Source: Clostridia bacterium (lineage in GTDB: Bacteria > Bacillota > Clostridia > UMGS1883). From it: 45,038 bases of DNA. The DNA lies in contig JAFUOO010000014.1 of the NCBI GenBank assembly GCA_017472685.1, forward strand, positions 1 through 45,038, read 5' to 3'. The position numbers were made by a program, and so were the translations under genes. The notes beneath the pieces are model-generated. The model ran no database searches and was not told the origin of the DNA. It was given only the letters and a program-made list of their open reading frames with translations. This document shows positions 24,576-32,309 of this stretch, one piece after another. Position 1 is the first letter of the stretch. The number at the start of each line of letters is the position of its first letter.

Positions 24576-25891
24576 TACGCATCCCTCCTTTTAGAAGCAC
24601 CGTAAACCCACGGATTTTTAATACCAAAGCCTACCATAATCTTGAGAAGGAACTTTGTAAGGAATACTGCTGTAAGGAAGCTTACAACAACACCAATGAA
24701 GAGTGTTTCTGCAAAGCCTCTGATGGAGCCTGTACCGAATATCCAGAGCACAACGCAGGAAATAAGTGTTGTGATGTTGGAGTCAGCAACAGCTGTAAGT
24801 GCTCTCTTGAAGCCACTGTCTACGCTTGCGCCAATGCTCTTACCGCAGTTAAGCTCGTCCTTAATTCTTTCGAAAATAACAACGTTTGCGTCAACTGCCA
24901 TACCGATAGAAAGGATAACACCTGCAATACCGGGAAGTGTGAGTGTTACTCTGTAACCACCTTCTACAAAGAAGCCTGCCATTACAAGACATACAATAGA
25001 AATGTAAGCTACAAGTGCAACGTCAGCAACCAAGCCGGGCAAACGGTACACAATAAGCATGAAGAGCATAACGATGATAACACCGATTAAAGCTGCAAAG
25101 AGCGATGTAGAAAGTGCTTCCTGACCAAGTGTGGGACCAACCGCACGGAGCTCTGTGTCCTTAAGAGAGAAGGGAAGGCGACCGGAGTTGATAACGTCTG
25201 CAAGCTCCTTAGCGGAATCCTTATCGAATTCGCCTGTGATAATGCAGCTGTCGGAGTCAATAACTTCCGAAACCATAGGCCAGGAATAGGGAACGCCGTC
25301 AAGTGCAATTATAATTACGTTACCGCCTTCAGCAGTACGTGTGAGAGCCTGTTCTGTAGCTGTTTTGAATGCAGCTCTACCCTCGCTTGTCAGAGCAAGT
25401 GTTACATAGTGACCCTGGTTGCCGTACTGGTCCATGGGACCGAATGTAGCTGTTGCAGACTGTACGTATGTTTCTGTACCGTCCATTACAACGTTACCGT
25501 CGATGTCCATAAACTGAAGAGCAGCTGTCTGACCTATGTACTTAACTGCCTCGTTAGGATCGTCAATGTTGGGAATTTCAACACGGATGCCATAGTCGCC
25601 CTGACGGGAAACTGTAGCTTCTGTTTCACCCATGCTTGTAAGTCTTACGCGGATAATGTTTTCTGCGGAAGCAACGTCTTCTTCGCTTACTGTGCTGAGG
25701 TCTTCAACATCAGGCTCGAACACGATTACACTACCGCCTACCAAATCAAGTCCCTGCTTAACGCCGAATTCGGGGTCAAGAACGCCGGGAACTCTGAAGC
25801 TGCCGATGGTTACATCGCCGAATACAACTACAGCCATAGTTACGATGATAATCATCACCAGCGCAAATGAAATAATATTCTTTGCTTTCAT
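24575..25891 (-). CDS. secD: Protein translocase subunit SecD
   Basis: Partner of SecF, 438 residues. The N-terminal helix is followed by KQGLDLVGGSVIVFE (D1 motif), the extracellular P1 domain with QTAALQFMD and VTLALTSEGRAAF, and five C-terminal helices. These include GVILSIGMAVDANVVIFERIKDEL, the family's most conserved stretch. Start ATG 25891 has AAGGAGG 8 bases upstream. It lies just after the SCIFF maturase gene, a common clostridial neighbourhood, but it has its own strong promoter. Confidence 0.96.
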   Translation of the reverse strand: MKAKNIISFALVMIIIVTMAVVVFGDVTIGSFRVPGVLDPEFGVKQGLDLVGGSVIVFEPDVEDLSTVSEEDVASAENIIRVRLTSMGETEATVSRQGDYGIRVEIPNIDDPNEAVKYIGQTAALQFMDIDGNVVMDGTETYVQSATATFGPMDQYGNQGHYVTLALTSEGRAAFKTATEQALTRTAEGGNVIIIALDGVPYSWPMVSEVIDSDSCIITGEFDKDSAKELADVINSGRLPFSLKDTELRAVGPTLGQEALSTSLFAALIGVIIVMLFMLIVYRLPGLVADVALVAYISIVCLVMAGFFVEGGYRVTLTLPGIAGVILSIGMAVDANVVIFERIKDELNCGKSIGASVDSGFKRALTAVADSNITTLISCVVLWIFGTGSIRGFAETLFIGVVVSFLTAVFLTKFLLKIMVGFGIKNPWVYGASKRRDA

Positions 25892-25938
25892 CTGGATTTT
25901 CCTCCTTATTATTTTGAGTTATAAAACAACCAAATTAT

Positions 25939-25967
25939 ATTATATAAATTTAAAGCTGTTTAGTCAA
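25939..25967 (-). promoter_or_regulatory. secDF promoter
   Basis: On the minus strand, TTGACT (25962-25967), a 17-bp spacer and TATAAT (25939-25944), 48 bp upstream of the secD ATG. Confidence 0.85.
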
Positions 25968-25981
25968 CACTTTTTTCAACT

Positions 25982-27340
25982 TTATTCCTCATCAAGAGCC
26001 TCTCTCGCCTTGATTGCAATAGCACATTCAACTCTCTTCTTTTCCATTTCGCAGGCAAGAAGATAGGGCTTGTTTATGTCCTTGTTCATGCTGATTGCAT
26101 TTGCCGCACAGCCACCCGAGCAGTAGAAGCGTGCCCAACAGTCACCGCAGGGCTCTTTTGTATAGATGTTGCTCTTTACAAATACATCTCTTATTTCAGG
26201 GTCAACCACGCCTTCAAAAACATCGCCCATCTTGTACTTAGGGTCGTTTACAAACTGATGACAGGGATAAATGTCGCCCGAGGGGGTAACTGCCGCATAT
26301 TCGTGACCTGCACCGCAGCCCGAGAGCATCTTGTAGGCACAGGGGCTTTCGTGCAAATCAATCATATAGTGGAAGAAGTTAAACCACTTGCCGTTCTTTC
26401 TCGCTTCGAGAATTCTTTCTGCAAGGCGGTCATATTCTTCGAAAATGCGAGGCAAGTCCTCTTTTTTAAGAGCATAGTCCTCAGTTTCCTGAGCAACAAC
26501 GGGCTCAACGCTTATCTGCTCAAAGCCCAATTCCGCCAGATGCATAACATCCTCGGAAAAGTCCAGATTGTCGCGTGTGAAGGTGCCGCGCACATAGTAG
26601 TTTTCCTGATTGCGGCTTTCGGCAACCTTAATAAACTTATTTACTACGGAGTCATAGCTGCCTGAGCCGTCAACCCTTACTCTTACCTTGTCGTGAACTT
26701 CCTTTCGTCCGTCGATGGAAAGAACAATGTTGCCCATGTTTTCGTTGATATATTCTATCTTTTTATCGTCAAGCAGAAGGCCGTTTGTGGTGATGGTAAA
26801 GCGGAAATTCTTTCCGTGCTTTTCGCCCTCGGTCTTTGCATATTCGGTAATTTCCTTAACAACCTCAAAGTTCATGAGGGGCTCGCCGCCGAAATAGTCA
26901 ATTTCAATATTTTTTCTTGCGCCGCTTTCCTTTATTACAAAGTCAATTGCCTTCTTGCCTACCTCTGCGCTCATAATTTCGCGCTTGCCCATGTATTCAC
27001 CGCCGTGTGCAAAGCAGTAACGGCAACGAAGGTTACAGTCGTGGGCAATGTGCAGGCACAGTGCCTTTATAACAGACTTCTTTTCCTTGTGTGCAACCAA
27101 TGCCTTGTAAATATCCTTTGTGAAAAGCTGATTTTTTTCCTTCAGCTCCTTTAATTCTGCCACTGCTTCCATATGCTTTTCGTCGGCACAGTTTTCCTTT
27201 TTTGCCGCCTCAAGGTCAAAATTACCCTCTTCGCCAAAAAAGTCAAGCATGCGGTACGAAATATCGTCAAGAATATGAACGGTGCCGCTGCAAACGTCAA
27301 GGGCGCACTTCACACCTAAAGTGTCAAACTTATGTACCAT
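25982..27340 (-). CDS. scfB: Radical SAM maturase of the SCIFF peptide
   Basis: A radical SAM enzyme with a SPASM C-terminal domain, 452 residues. It installs a Cys-to-Thr thioether (sactionine-type) bond in the SCIFF peptide. An N-terminal peptide-binding region (about 1-85) is followed by the SAM 4Fe-4S motif CNLRCRYC (about 99-106), with FAHGGEYMG next. GGEPLMNFE is present, and a Cys-rich SPASM region holds CGAGHEYAAVTPSGDIYPCH and CGDCWARFYCSGGC. It lies downstream of scfA with a hairpin between. Synteny with the TIGR04086 gene and secDF makes the family call firm. Confidence 0.94.
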   Translation of the reverse strand: MVHKFDTLGVKCALDVCSGTVHILDDISYRMLDFFGEEGNFDLEAAKKENCADEKHMEAVAELKELKEKNQLFTKDIYKALVAHKEKKSVIKALCLHIAHDCNLRCRYCFAHGGEYMGKREIMSAEVGKKAIDFVIKESGARKNIEIDYFGGEPLMNFEVVKEITEYAKTEGEKHGKNFRFTITTNGLLLDDKKIEYINENMGNIVLSIDGRKEVHDKVRVRVDGSGSYDSVVNKFIKVAESRNQENYYVRGTFTRDNLDFSEDVMHLAELGFEQISVEPVVAQETEDYALKKEDLPRIFEEYDRLAERILEARKNGKWFNFFHYMIDLHESPCAYKMLSGCGAGHEYAAVTPSGDIYPCHQFVNDPKYKMGDVFEGVVDPEIRDVFVKSNIYTKEPCGDCWARFYCSGGCAANAISMNKDINKPYLLACEMEKKRVECAIAIKAREALDEE

Positions 27341-27362
27341 AGTTTCATCTCCTATACAACAT

Positions 27363-27390
27363 AAAATCTCAGGAAAAATCCTGAGATTTT
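27363..27390 (-). terminator. Hairpin between scfA and scfB
   Basis: A perfect 12-bp stem AAAATCTCAGGA/TCCTGAGATTTT with a 4-nt loop and A/T flanks lies 50 bp after scfA and 22 bp before scfB. It can act as a partial terminator, setting a high ratio of peptide to maturase transcripts. Confidence 0.75.
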
Positions 27391-27439
27391 ACAACTGTCT
27401 TAAAATAACCTAAGCAAATGCTCCAAAAGGAACCGAAGC

Positions 27440-27595
27440 TTATCTACCTCTTTTACCTTTTCTCTCGCACTTCTGGTTAGCAACTGTACAAGATGTCTTG
27501 CAAGCGCTCTGGCAGGATGTCTGGCATTCGCCGCAGCCGCCGTTTTCAACGCTCTTAGCAAGGTTAGCTTCATTTAATGTTTTAACGTGCTTCAT
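27440..27595 (-). CDS. scfA: SCIFF ribosomal peptide precursor (six cysteines in forty-five)
   Basis: A 51-residue peptide. Leader MKHVKTLNEANLAKSVENGG is followed by a core with six Cys at 21, 24, 28, 32, 36 and 43 and Thr at 26, 34 and 37. This matches the near-invariant SCIFF family of Clostridia. From the published chemistry of this family the expected thioether joins Cys32 to Thr37; that is inference here. ATG at 27595 has AAGGAGG 8 bases upstream; the longer frame upstream is untranslated leader containing the promoter. The C-terminal ERKGKRGR tail is basic. The biological role of SCIFF is unknown. Confidence 0.96.
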   Translation of the reverse strand: MKHVKTLNEANLAKSVENGGCGECQTSCQSACKTSCTVANQKCERKGKRGR

Positions 27596-27643
27596 AACAA
27601 TGTCCTCCTTAAATCGGATTACTCCGAATATAGTATTTGTTGT

Positions 27644-27672
27644 ATTATAGCACACTTTTTGCCTCATTGCAA
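27644..27672 (-). promoter_or_regulatory. scfA promoter
   Basis: On the minus strand, TTGCAA (27667-27672), a 17-bp spacer and TATAAT (27644-27649). A short hairpin TCGGA/TCCGA lies in the leader at 27614-27627. Confidence 0.82.
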
Positions 27673-27698
27673 CAATTTTTTGTAATCTTCCCTAAGTT

Positions 27699-28085
27699 TT
27701 ACCGTCTGAGATTTATCCCCACAATACCGCCCGCCACACCGAGGGCAATGCAGTATATAACATTCATCAGAACAGCTTTGGTAAATTCAATTCCGCCGAA
27801 GAGAATATAGCCTAAGGCATAAACCAGAAGCATGTATAAAGCGCCCGATAAGCCTCCCGTAACAAAGCCACGCTTTTTTGCCCTTGCCGCGCTTAGAAGC
27901 CCTGCCATGAAAACGGAAAAATAATTAAGTACATAAACCGACGGTGTGATTGCTTCCTCGCTGATGGGCGTGTAGCATATGATTACAGCCAACAGCCCCA
28001 TAAGTATTACCGTAATAAGAAACGCGGTCAAAACCGTTTTTAAAATTACTCCCAGGTTTAAAAGAACGTTCTTTTCGCTTGTCAT
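27699..28085 (-). CDS. TIGR04086-family membrane protein
   Basis: A 128-residue integral membrane protein with four helices (about residues 10-35, 47-62, 75-97 and 103-125) and little soluble sequence. In Clostridia, proteins of the TIGR04086 family are typically encoded directly upstream of the SCIFF peptide. Size, topology and position all agree. ATG at 28085 is preferred to the GTG at 28100 because the GGGGTG stretch serves as its ribosome binding site. Function is unknown; a role in SCIFF export is a guess. Confidence 0.8.
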   Translation of the reverse strand: MTSEKNVLLNLGVILKTVLTAFLITVILMGLLAVIICYTPISEEAITPSVYVLNYFSVFMAGLLSAARAKKRGFVTGGLSGALYMLLVYALGYILFGGIEFTKAVLMNVIYCIALGVAGGIVGINLRR

Positions 28086-28121
28086 ATCCACCAGTGTCAC
28101 CCCTTTTTTACTTAAATATAT

Positions 28122-28382
28122 TCAAAGGGTAACAATAAATTCCTCCGCAACAGAAAATAAATTGTTTGCGGACACATTTTCGTTATACAGATAATCACAA
28201 AGCTCCTTTGCTTCATTTATATCCGGCGAAAAATCCTCAATTTCCTTTTTTGTGCCCTTGCTCTTTATACCTACGTTATACATTTCACAGCCGAATTCCT
28301 CGCTGTAATGTGCAATAACATAATAGGTGTAATTTGCCTCCCCTGCCTCATTAATTATTCTGAGCTCTCTTTTGTATGTCAT
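28122..28382 (-). CDS. Small conserved protein, DUF6514-like (86 aa)
   Basis: A soluble acidic protein of 86 residues with TYKRELRIINEAG, YYVIAHYSEEFGCEMYNVGI and a C-terminal AEEFIVTL. It resembles the small clostridial family I know as DUF6514; the assignment is from memory and moderate. The second ATG (28382) is chosen because GGAGG lies 7 bases upstream of it and only one base from the first. It precedes the TIGR04086/SCIFF genes by 36 bp, in the place where yajC is often found. No function is known. Confidence 0.7.
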   Translation of the reverse strand: MTYKRELRIINEAGEANYTYYVIAHYSEEFGCEMYNVGIKSKGTKKEIEDFSPDINEAKELCDYLYNENVSANNLFSVAEEFIVTL

Positions 28383-28405
28383 AATCATACCTCCTTCTGC
28401 AAGTC

Positions 28406-28434
28406 AGTATAATTTTGCGCCGTGCAAAAGTAAA
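28406..28434 (-). promoter_or_regulatory. Probable promoter of the DUF6514-like gene
   Basis: On the minus strand, TTTACT (28429-28434), a 17-bp spacer and TATACT (28406-28411). A TTTGC-ACGGC-GCAAA palindrome occupies the spacer and could be an operator. Confidence 0.5.
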
Positions 28435-28587
28435 CGGACAGATATTCCCCACCAATTTTCTTCCAGTTTTTTCCTTTCATCAAAAAGCTTTATTCCTTAT
28501 TTTCGCATCTTTTTGCAACACTTTTGTAACATTTTTAAATTTTACAACGCAAAAACGCCTTTATTCCGCGCTTTTATTTGTCGCAAC
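28435..28587. other. Intergenic stretch with no recognised feature
   Basis: AT-rich sequence between the promoter of the DUF6514-like gene and the RNase J terminator. I see no ribosome binding site, conserved frame or strong hairpin here. Confidence 0.5.
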
Positions 28588-28615
28588 AAAAAAGGGACCG
28601 TTAAAAGTCCCTTTT
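28588..28615 (-). terminator. Terminator of the RNase J gene
   Basis: Stem AAAAGGGAC/GTCCCTTTT with an 8-nt loop, followed by TTTTTTG on the minus strand, 5 bp after the stop codon. Confidence 0.85.
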
Positions 28616-28619
28616 CTTG

Positions 28620-30296
28620 CTATTCAGCTATGTCTACTTCCTGAATAATGGGAAGTATCATTGGCTTACGCTTTGTTTTTTCATAAATAAACTCGCCCAG
28701 AGCTGTTTTAAGATTTGTCTTAATTGCGCTCCAGTCGTTATGCTTGGAGCGAAGAGTGTCGTTGATGCTGTCCTCGGCAACCTGCCTTAAGGCTTCCATC
28801 AAATCCTCGTTTTCTCTCACATAGACAAAGCCGCGGGAAATAATGTCGGGTCCTGCAACAAGCTTTTTCTTTTGGGTAAGTGTAATGGATGCAACGATAA
28901 TGCCATACTGAGAAAGATTTTTTCTGTCGCGAAGCACAATGTTGCCCACATCGCCTACGCCGTAGCCGTCAACAAGCACCTTGCCTGCAGGCACGCTACC
29001 GTTAACCTTACCCTCTTCTTTATCCAGTTCAAGCACCTGACCGTTTTCAAGGCGGAATATATTTTCGTCGGGAATACCCATGCTTAAGGCAATTTCCGAA
29101 TGCTTTAAGAGGTGACGGTGTTCGCCGTGTACAGGGATAAAGAACTTAGGCTTTGTAAGGCCCATAATAATTTTCAGTTCTTCTCTGCAGGCATGACCCG
29201 AAACGTGCACCTCCATAAGCGACTGATGGATAACTGTTGCGCCCTTTTTGTAAAGCTCGTTAATAACGTTTGAAACGGGCTTTTCGTTACCGGGGATGGG
29301 GCTTGCAGAAATAATTACAAGGTCGTCCTTTGTAATTTCAACCTTCTTATGGTCGGAAAATGCCATTCTTGTAAGTGCGCTCATGGGCTCGCCCTGACTG
29401 CCTGTTGTTATGATAACAATCTGATGATTGTTGTACTTTCTCACCTCGTCAAGAGAAATGAGCGTTCCCTTGGGAATTTCAAGATAACCTAAGTTTGTGG
29501 CAACCTCAATCATGTTAATCATGCTTCTGCCCGAAACCGCAACCTTACGGTTGTGCTTTACGGCAGCTGCAATAATCTGGTTAACTCTATCCACATTAGA
29601 TGCAAAGGTTGCAACAATAATTCTCTTTTTTGTGCCTTCAAAAATGCTGTCGAACTTTTCGCCAACCGTTCTTTCGCTCATGGTATAGCCGGGGCGCTCA
29701 GCGTTTGTGGAGTCACTCATGAGTGCAAGCACACCCTGCGTGCCCAGCTGACCAAACCTTGCAAGGTCAATCATTGTGCCCTGAATAGGTGTGCAGTCAA
29801 TCTTAAAGTCGCCTGTGTGCACAATAACACCTGCAGGAGTTTTGATAGCAACGCCTGCCGCATCGGAAATTGAGTGGTTAACCCTTAAAAATTCAACGCT
29901 GAAGTTCTTTGAAACGTTCACCACATCGCCTGCGTGAACACGGTTAAGCTTTGACACGGATAACCTGCCAAACTCCTTCAGCTTCTGTTCAATAAGACCT
30001 ATCGCCATTCTTGTGCCGTACACAGGAACATTGATTTCATTCAAAAAGTACGGTATGCAACCGATATGGTCTTCGTGACCGTGTGTGATGAACAGCGCTT
30101 TCACCTTATCCTGATTTTTTATCAGATAGGTGATGTCCGGAATCACCGCATCAACACCGGGCATATCCTCGTCGGGGAATGCCATGCCGCAGTCGAGCAC
30201 GATTATTTCGTTGCCGTACTCGAACACGGTAAGGTTTTTACCGATTTCCCCAAGGCCGCCGAGAGGAATAATCTTTATTTTATTTTTCTTTGCCAT
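28620..30296 (-). CDS. rnj: Ribonuclease J
   Basis: A metallo-beta-lactamase/beta-CASP ribonuclease with 5'-exo and endonuclease activity on mRNA and rRNA precursors. The 558-residue protein has N-terminal IIPLGGLGEIGKN, zinc motif THGHEDHIG (H72, H74, D76, H77), GDFKID and MSDSTNAERPG. The beta-CASP motifs follow: VSGRSM, TTGSQGEP and VHVSGHA. The C-terminal domain carries RGFVYVRENEDLM. ATG at 30296 is chosen because TTGGAGG lies 5 bases upstream; the longer frame overlaps that site. Only one RNase J gene is visible. Confidence 0.95.
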   Translation of the reverse strand: MAKKNKIKIIPLGGLGEIGKNLTVFEYGNEIIVLDCGMAFPDEDMPGVDAVIPDITYLIKNQDKVKALFITHGHEDHIGCIPYFLNEINVPVYGTRMAIGLIEQKLKEFGRLSVSKLNRVHAGDVVNVSKNFSVEFLRVNHSISDAAGVAIKTPAGVIVHTGDFKIDCTPIQGTMIDLARFGQLGTQGVLALMSDSTNAERPGYTMSERTVGEKFDSIFEGTKKRIIVATFASNVDRVNQIIAAAVKHNRKVAVSGRSMINMIEVATNLGYLEIPKGTLISLDEVRKYNNHQIVIITTGSQGEPMSALTRMAFSDHKKVEITKDDLVIISASPIPGNEKPVSNVINELYKKGATVIHQSLMEVHVSGHACREELKIIMGLTKPKFFIPVHGEHRHLLKHSEIALSMGIPDENIFRLENGQVLELDKEEGKVNGSVPAGKVLVDGYGVGDVGNIVLRDRKNLSQYGIIVASITLTQKKKLVAGPDIISRGFVYVRENEDLMEALRQVAEDSINDTLRSKHNDWSAIKTNLKTALGEFIYEKTKRKPMILPIIQEVDIAE

Positions 30297-30340
30297 AATA
30301 GCCTCCAATCTTTGTTAGTGCCGCTCAATAATTCCATATA

Positions 30341-30378
30341 AGTATATCATTTTTTAATAAAAAAGTCAACTTGACTTT
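30341..30378 (-). promoter_or_regulatory. RNase J promoter with palindrome over the -35 box
   Basis: On the minus strand, TTGACT (30364-30369), a 17-bp spacer and TATACT (30341-30346). A perfect palindrome AAAGTCAA-C-TTGACTTT (30362-30378) covers the -35 region. Confidence 0.75.
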
Positions 30379-30430
30379 ATATCATATATTCCCATATAGA
30401 AAAGTATTCCATATTTCAGTGTGCCTAAAC

Positions 30431-30460
30431 AAAAAAGCTGAGCATTCGCTCAGCTTTTTT
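30431..30460 (-). terminator. Terminator of the MarR-ABC operon
   Basis: Stem AAAAAAGCTGAGC/GCTCAGCTTTTTT with loop ATTC, ending 1 bp before the stop codon of the last gene. Confidence 0.92.
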
Positions 30461-30461
30461 G

Positions 30462-32309
30462 TTATTCCGTAAATTGTCCGTTGTACAGTCCTGCGTACAT
30501 TCCATTAAGTGCCAGAAGCTCTTCGTGTGTGCCCTGCTCCTGAACACAGCCGTCGTTAATAACAACAATTTTGTCTGCATTCTTGATAGTGGAAAGTCGG
30601 TGTGCAATAACAAAACAGGTCCTGCCATACATAAGGTTTTTCATGGCTTCCTGAATTTTTATTTCTGTTCTGGTATCAACAGAGGAGGTAGCTTCGTCCA
30701 GAATTAAAATTTCAGGGTCTGCAATCATTGCACGGGCAATACTAAGAAGCTGTCTCTGACCTACAGACACGTTTGATGCATCGTCTGTAAGAACAGTGTC
30801 GTAGCCCTCGGGCAAGCGTTCAATAAATTCGTGACAGTTTGCTAAATCCGCCGCATACATAATTTCCTCATCGGAAGCATCCAGGTTACCGTAGCGGATA
30901 TTTTCCTTTACGGAAACAGAGAACATGTGCGTATCCTGAAGTACAATGGCAATTTTTGCTCGCACAGAATCCTTTTTAACGTTCTGAATGTTTGTGCCGT
31001 CAATTAAGATTTCACCCTTGTTCACATCGTAAAAGCGCGTTAAAAGGTTAACAATGGTGGTTTTACCTGCACCTGTGGGACCAACAAAGGCAATTGTCTG
31101 ACCCGGCTTTGCCTCGATGGAAACATCCTTGAGTATAAGCCTCTTTTCATCGTAGCCAAAGTCAATATTTTTAACCTCTACATGACCTTCAATGTGACCG
31201 AGCTCAACATGGTCTTCCTCACCAACGTATTCGTTGGGCTCATCCATAACCTCGAACACTCTTTCCGCACCTGCCAATGCCGACTGGATTGTTGCAAAAA
31301 GGTTTGCAATTTCGTTAATGGGACGGCTAAACTGTGTTGAGCAGGAGAGGAATACAACAATGTCGCCAACCTCTAATGGCTCAATACCAAAAATGGTAAC
31401 AACAGCCAGTATACCGCCTACAAAAGCAGTAACGGCGTAGTTAAGGTTCGAGAACATATTCATGATAGGACCAACACTGCCTGATATAACCTGAGCCTTT
31501 ACCGCGTTTTCATAATATTCGCGGTTTTTCTGCTCAAATTCCTCACAGATTTCGTCTTCACGGCAGAAAACCTTTACAGCATACTGACCCGAAACAGTTT
31601 CTTCAATGTGACCGTTCAAATCGCCCAGTGCCGCCTGCTGACCCTTGTAGAATTTTGAAGTATACTTGGCAATTTTCTTTGTGATAAAAAGCATCAGGGG
31701 TACAAGCACCAGTGTCACAAGAGTGAGGGGCAGGCTTATGTAAAGCATCATGCAGAAGGTGCCTATAAGCATGATGACGCCCGAAACAATCTGTGCAACA
31801 GATGTGGACAAGGTCTGGCTTAAGGTGTCCACGTCGTTTGTCATACGGCTCATTAATTCGCCGTGTGTTCTTTTGTCAAAATATGCAATGGAAAGCTTCT
31901 CCATCTTAGCAAAAAGCTCAATACGGATTTTCTGCACCGTTTTCTGGCTGATTACGGCAAGGAGAATGCTCTGCACACCTTGCGCCACTGCACTTACAAG
32001 GTACAACCCAACCAGAAGCGCAAGATTTCTTAATATGAAATCAAAATCAATAACAGGCTCTGCAATTGCGTTGATAACGGGCTTTTGCAGATATGTGCCT
32101 GCAAGGGAGGAAAGTGTCTGGAACACAACAAGCATCAGCACGGCTATAATTGCCGCTTTAAAGCTGCCAAGGTAGCCTATAACACGGAAAAGTGTGCCCT
32201 TTGCGTTCTTTGCTTTTTCAGTAGGTCTCATACCGGGACCACCGGGTCTTCCGCCGGGACCACCCGGTCCGCCCGGTCTGCCCATTGGGCCGCGAGGCTC
32301 TGCTCTCAT
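30462..32309 (-). CDS. ABC exporter subunit with fused permease and ATPase (second half of heterodimer)
   Basis: A 615-residue type IV ABC exporter. The N-terminus is an unusual Gly/Pro/Arg-rich tail of about 30 residues with PGGPGG repeats. Six helices follow, then an ATPase domain with Walker A VGPTGAGKTT, Walker B LILDEATSS (canonical Glu), the switch His in VIAHRLSTI and a non-canonical signature NVSVGQRQ. Its partner at 32306 has the complementary defect, so the pair is a heterodimer with one degenerate ATP site. The start overlaps the partner's stop by ATGA. The MarR gene suggests drug or peptide efflux. Confidence 0.93.
   Translation of the reverse strand: MRAEPRGPMGRPGGPGGPGGRPGGPGMRPTEKAKNAKGTLFRVIGYLGSFKAAIIAVLMLVVFQTLSSLAGTYLQKPVINAIAEPVIDFDFILRNLALLVGLYLVSAVAQGVQSILLAVISQKTVQKIRIELFAKMEKLSIAYFDKRTHGELMSRMTNDVDTLSQTLSTSVAQIVSGVIMLIGTFCMMLYISLPLTLVTLVLVPLMLFITKKIAKYTSKFYKGQQAALGDLNGHIEETVSGQYAVKVFCREDEICEEFEQKNREYYENAVKAQVISGSVGPIMNMFSNLNYAVTAFVGGILAVVTIFGIEPLEVGDIVVFLSCSTQFSRPINEIANLFATIQSALAGAERVFEVMDEPNEYVGEEDHVELGHIEGHVEVKNIDFGYDEKRLILKDVSIEAKPGQTIAFVGPTGAGKTTIVNLLTRFYDVNKGEILIDGTNIQNVKKDSVRAKIAIVLQDTHMFSVSVKENIRYGNLDASDEEIMYAADLANCHEFIERLPEGYDTVLTDDASNVSVGQRQLLSIARAMIADPEILILDEATSSVDTRTEIKIQEAMKNLMYGRTCFVIAHRLSTIKNADKIVVINDGCVQEQGTHEELLALNGMYAGLYNGQFTE

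Noticed and set aside
28435..28587. Possible small gene or RNA upstream of the DUF6514-like gene
   Set aside because: The plus-strand frames there have no ribosome binding site and the sequence shows no stable fold.
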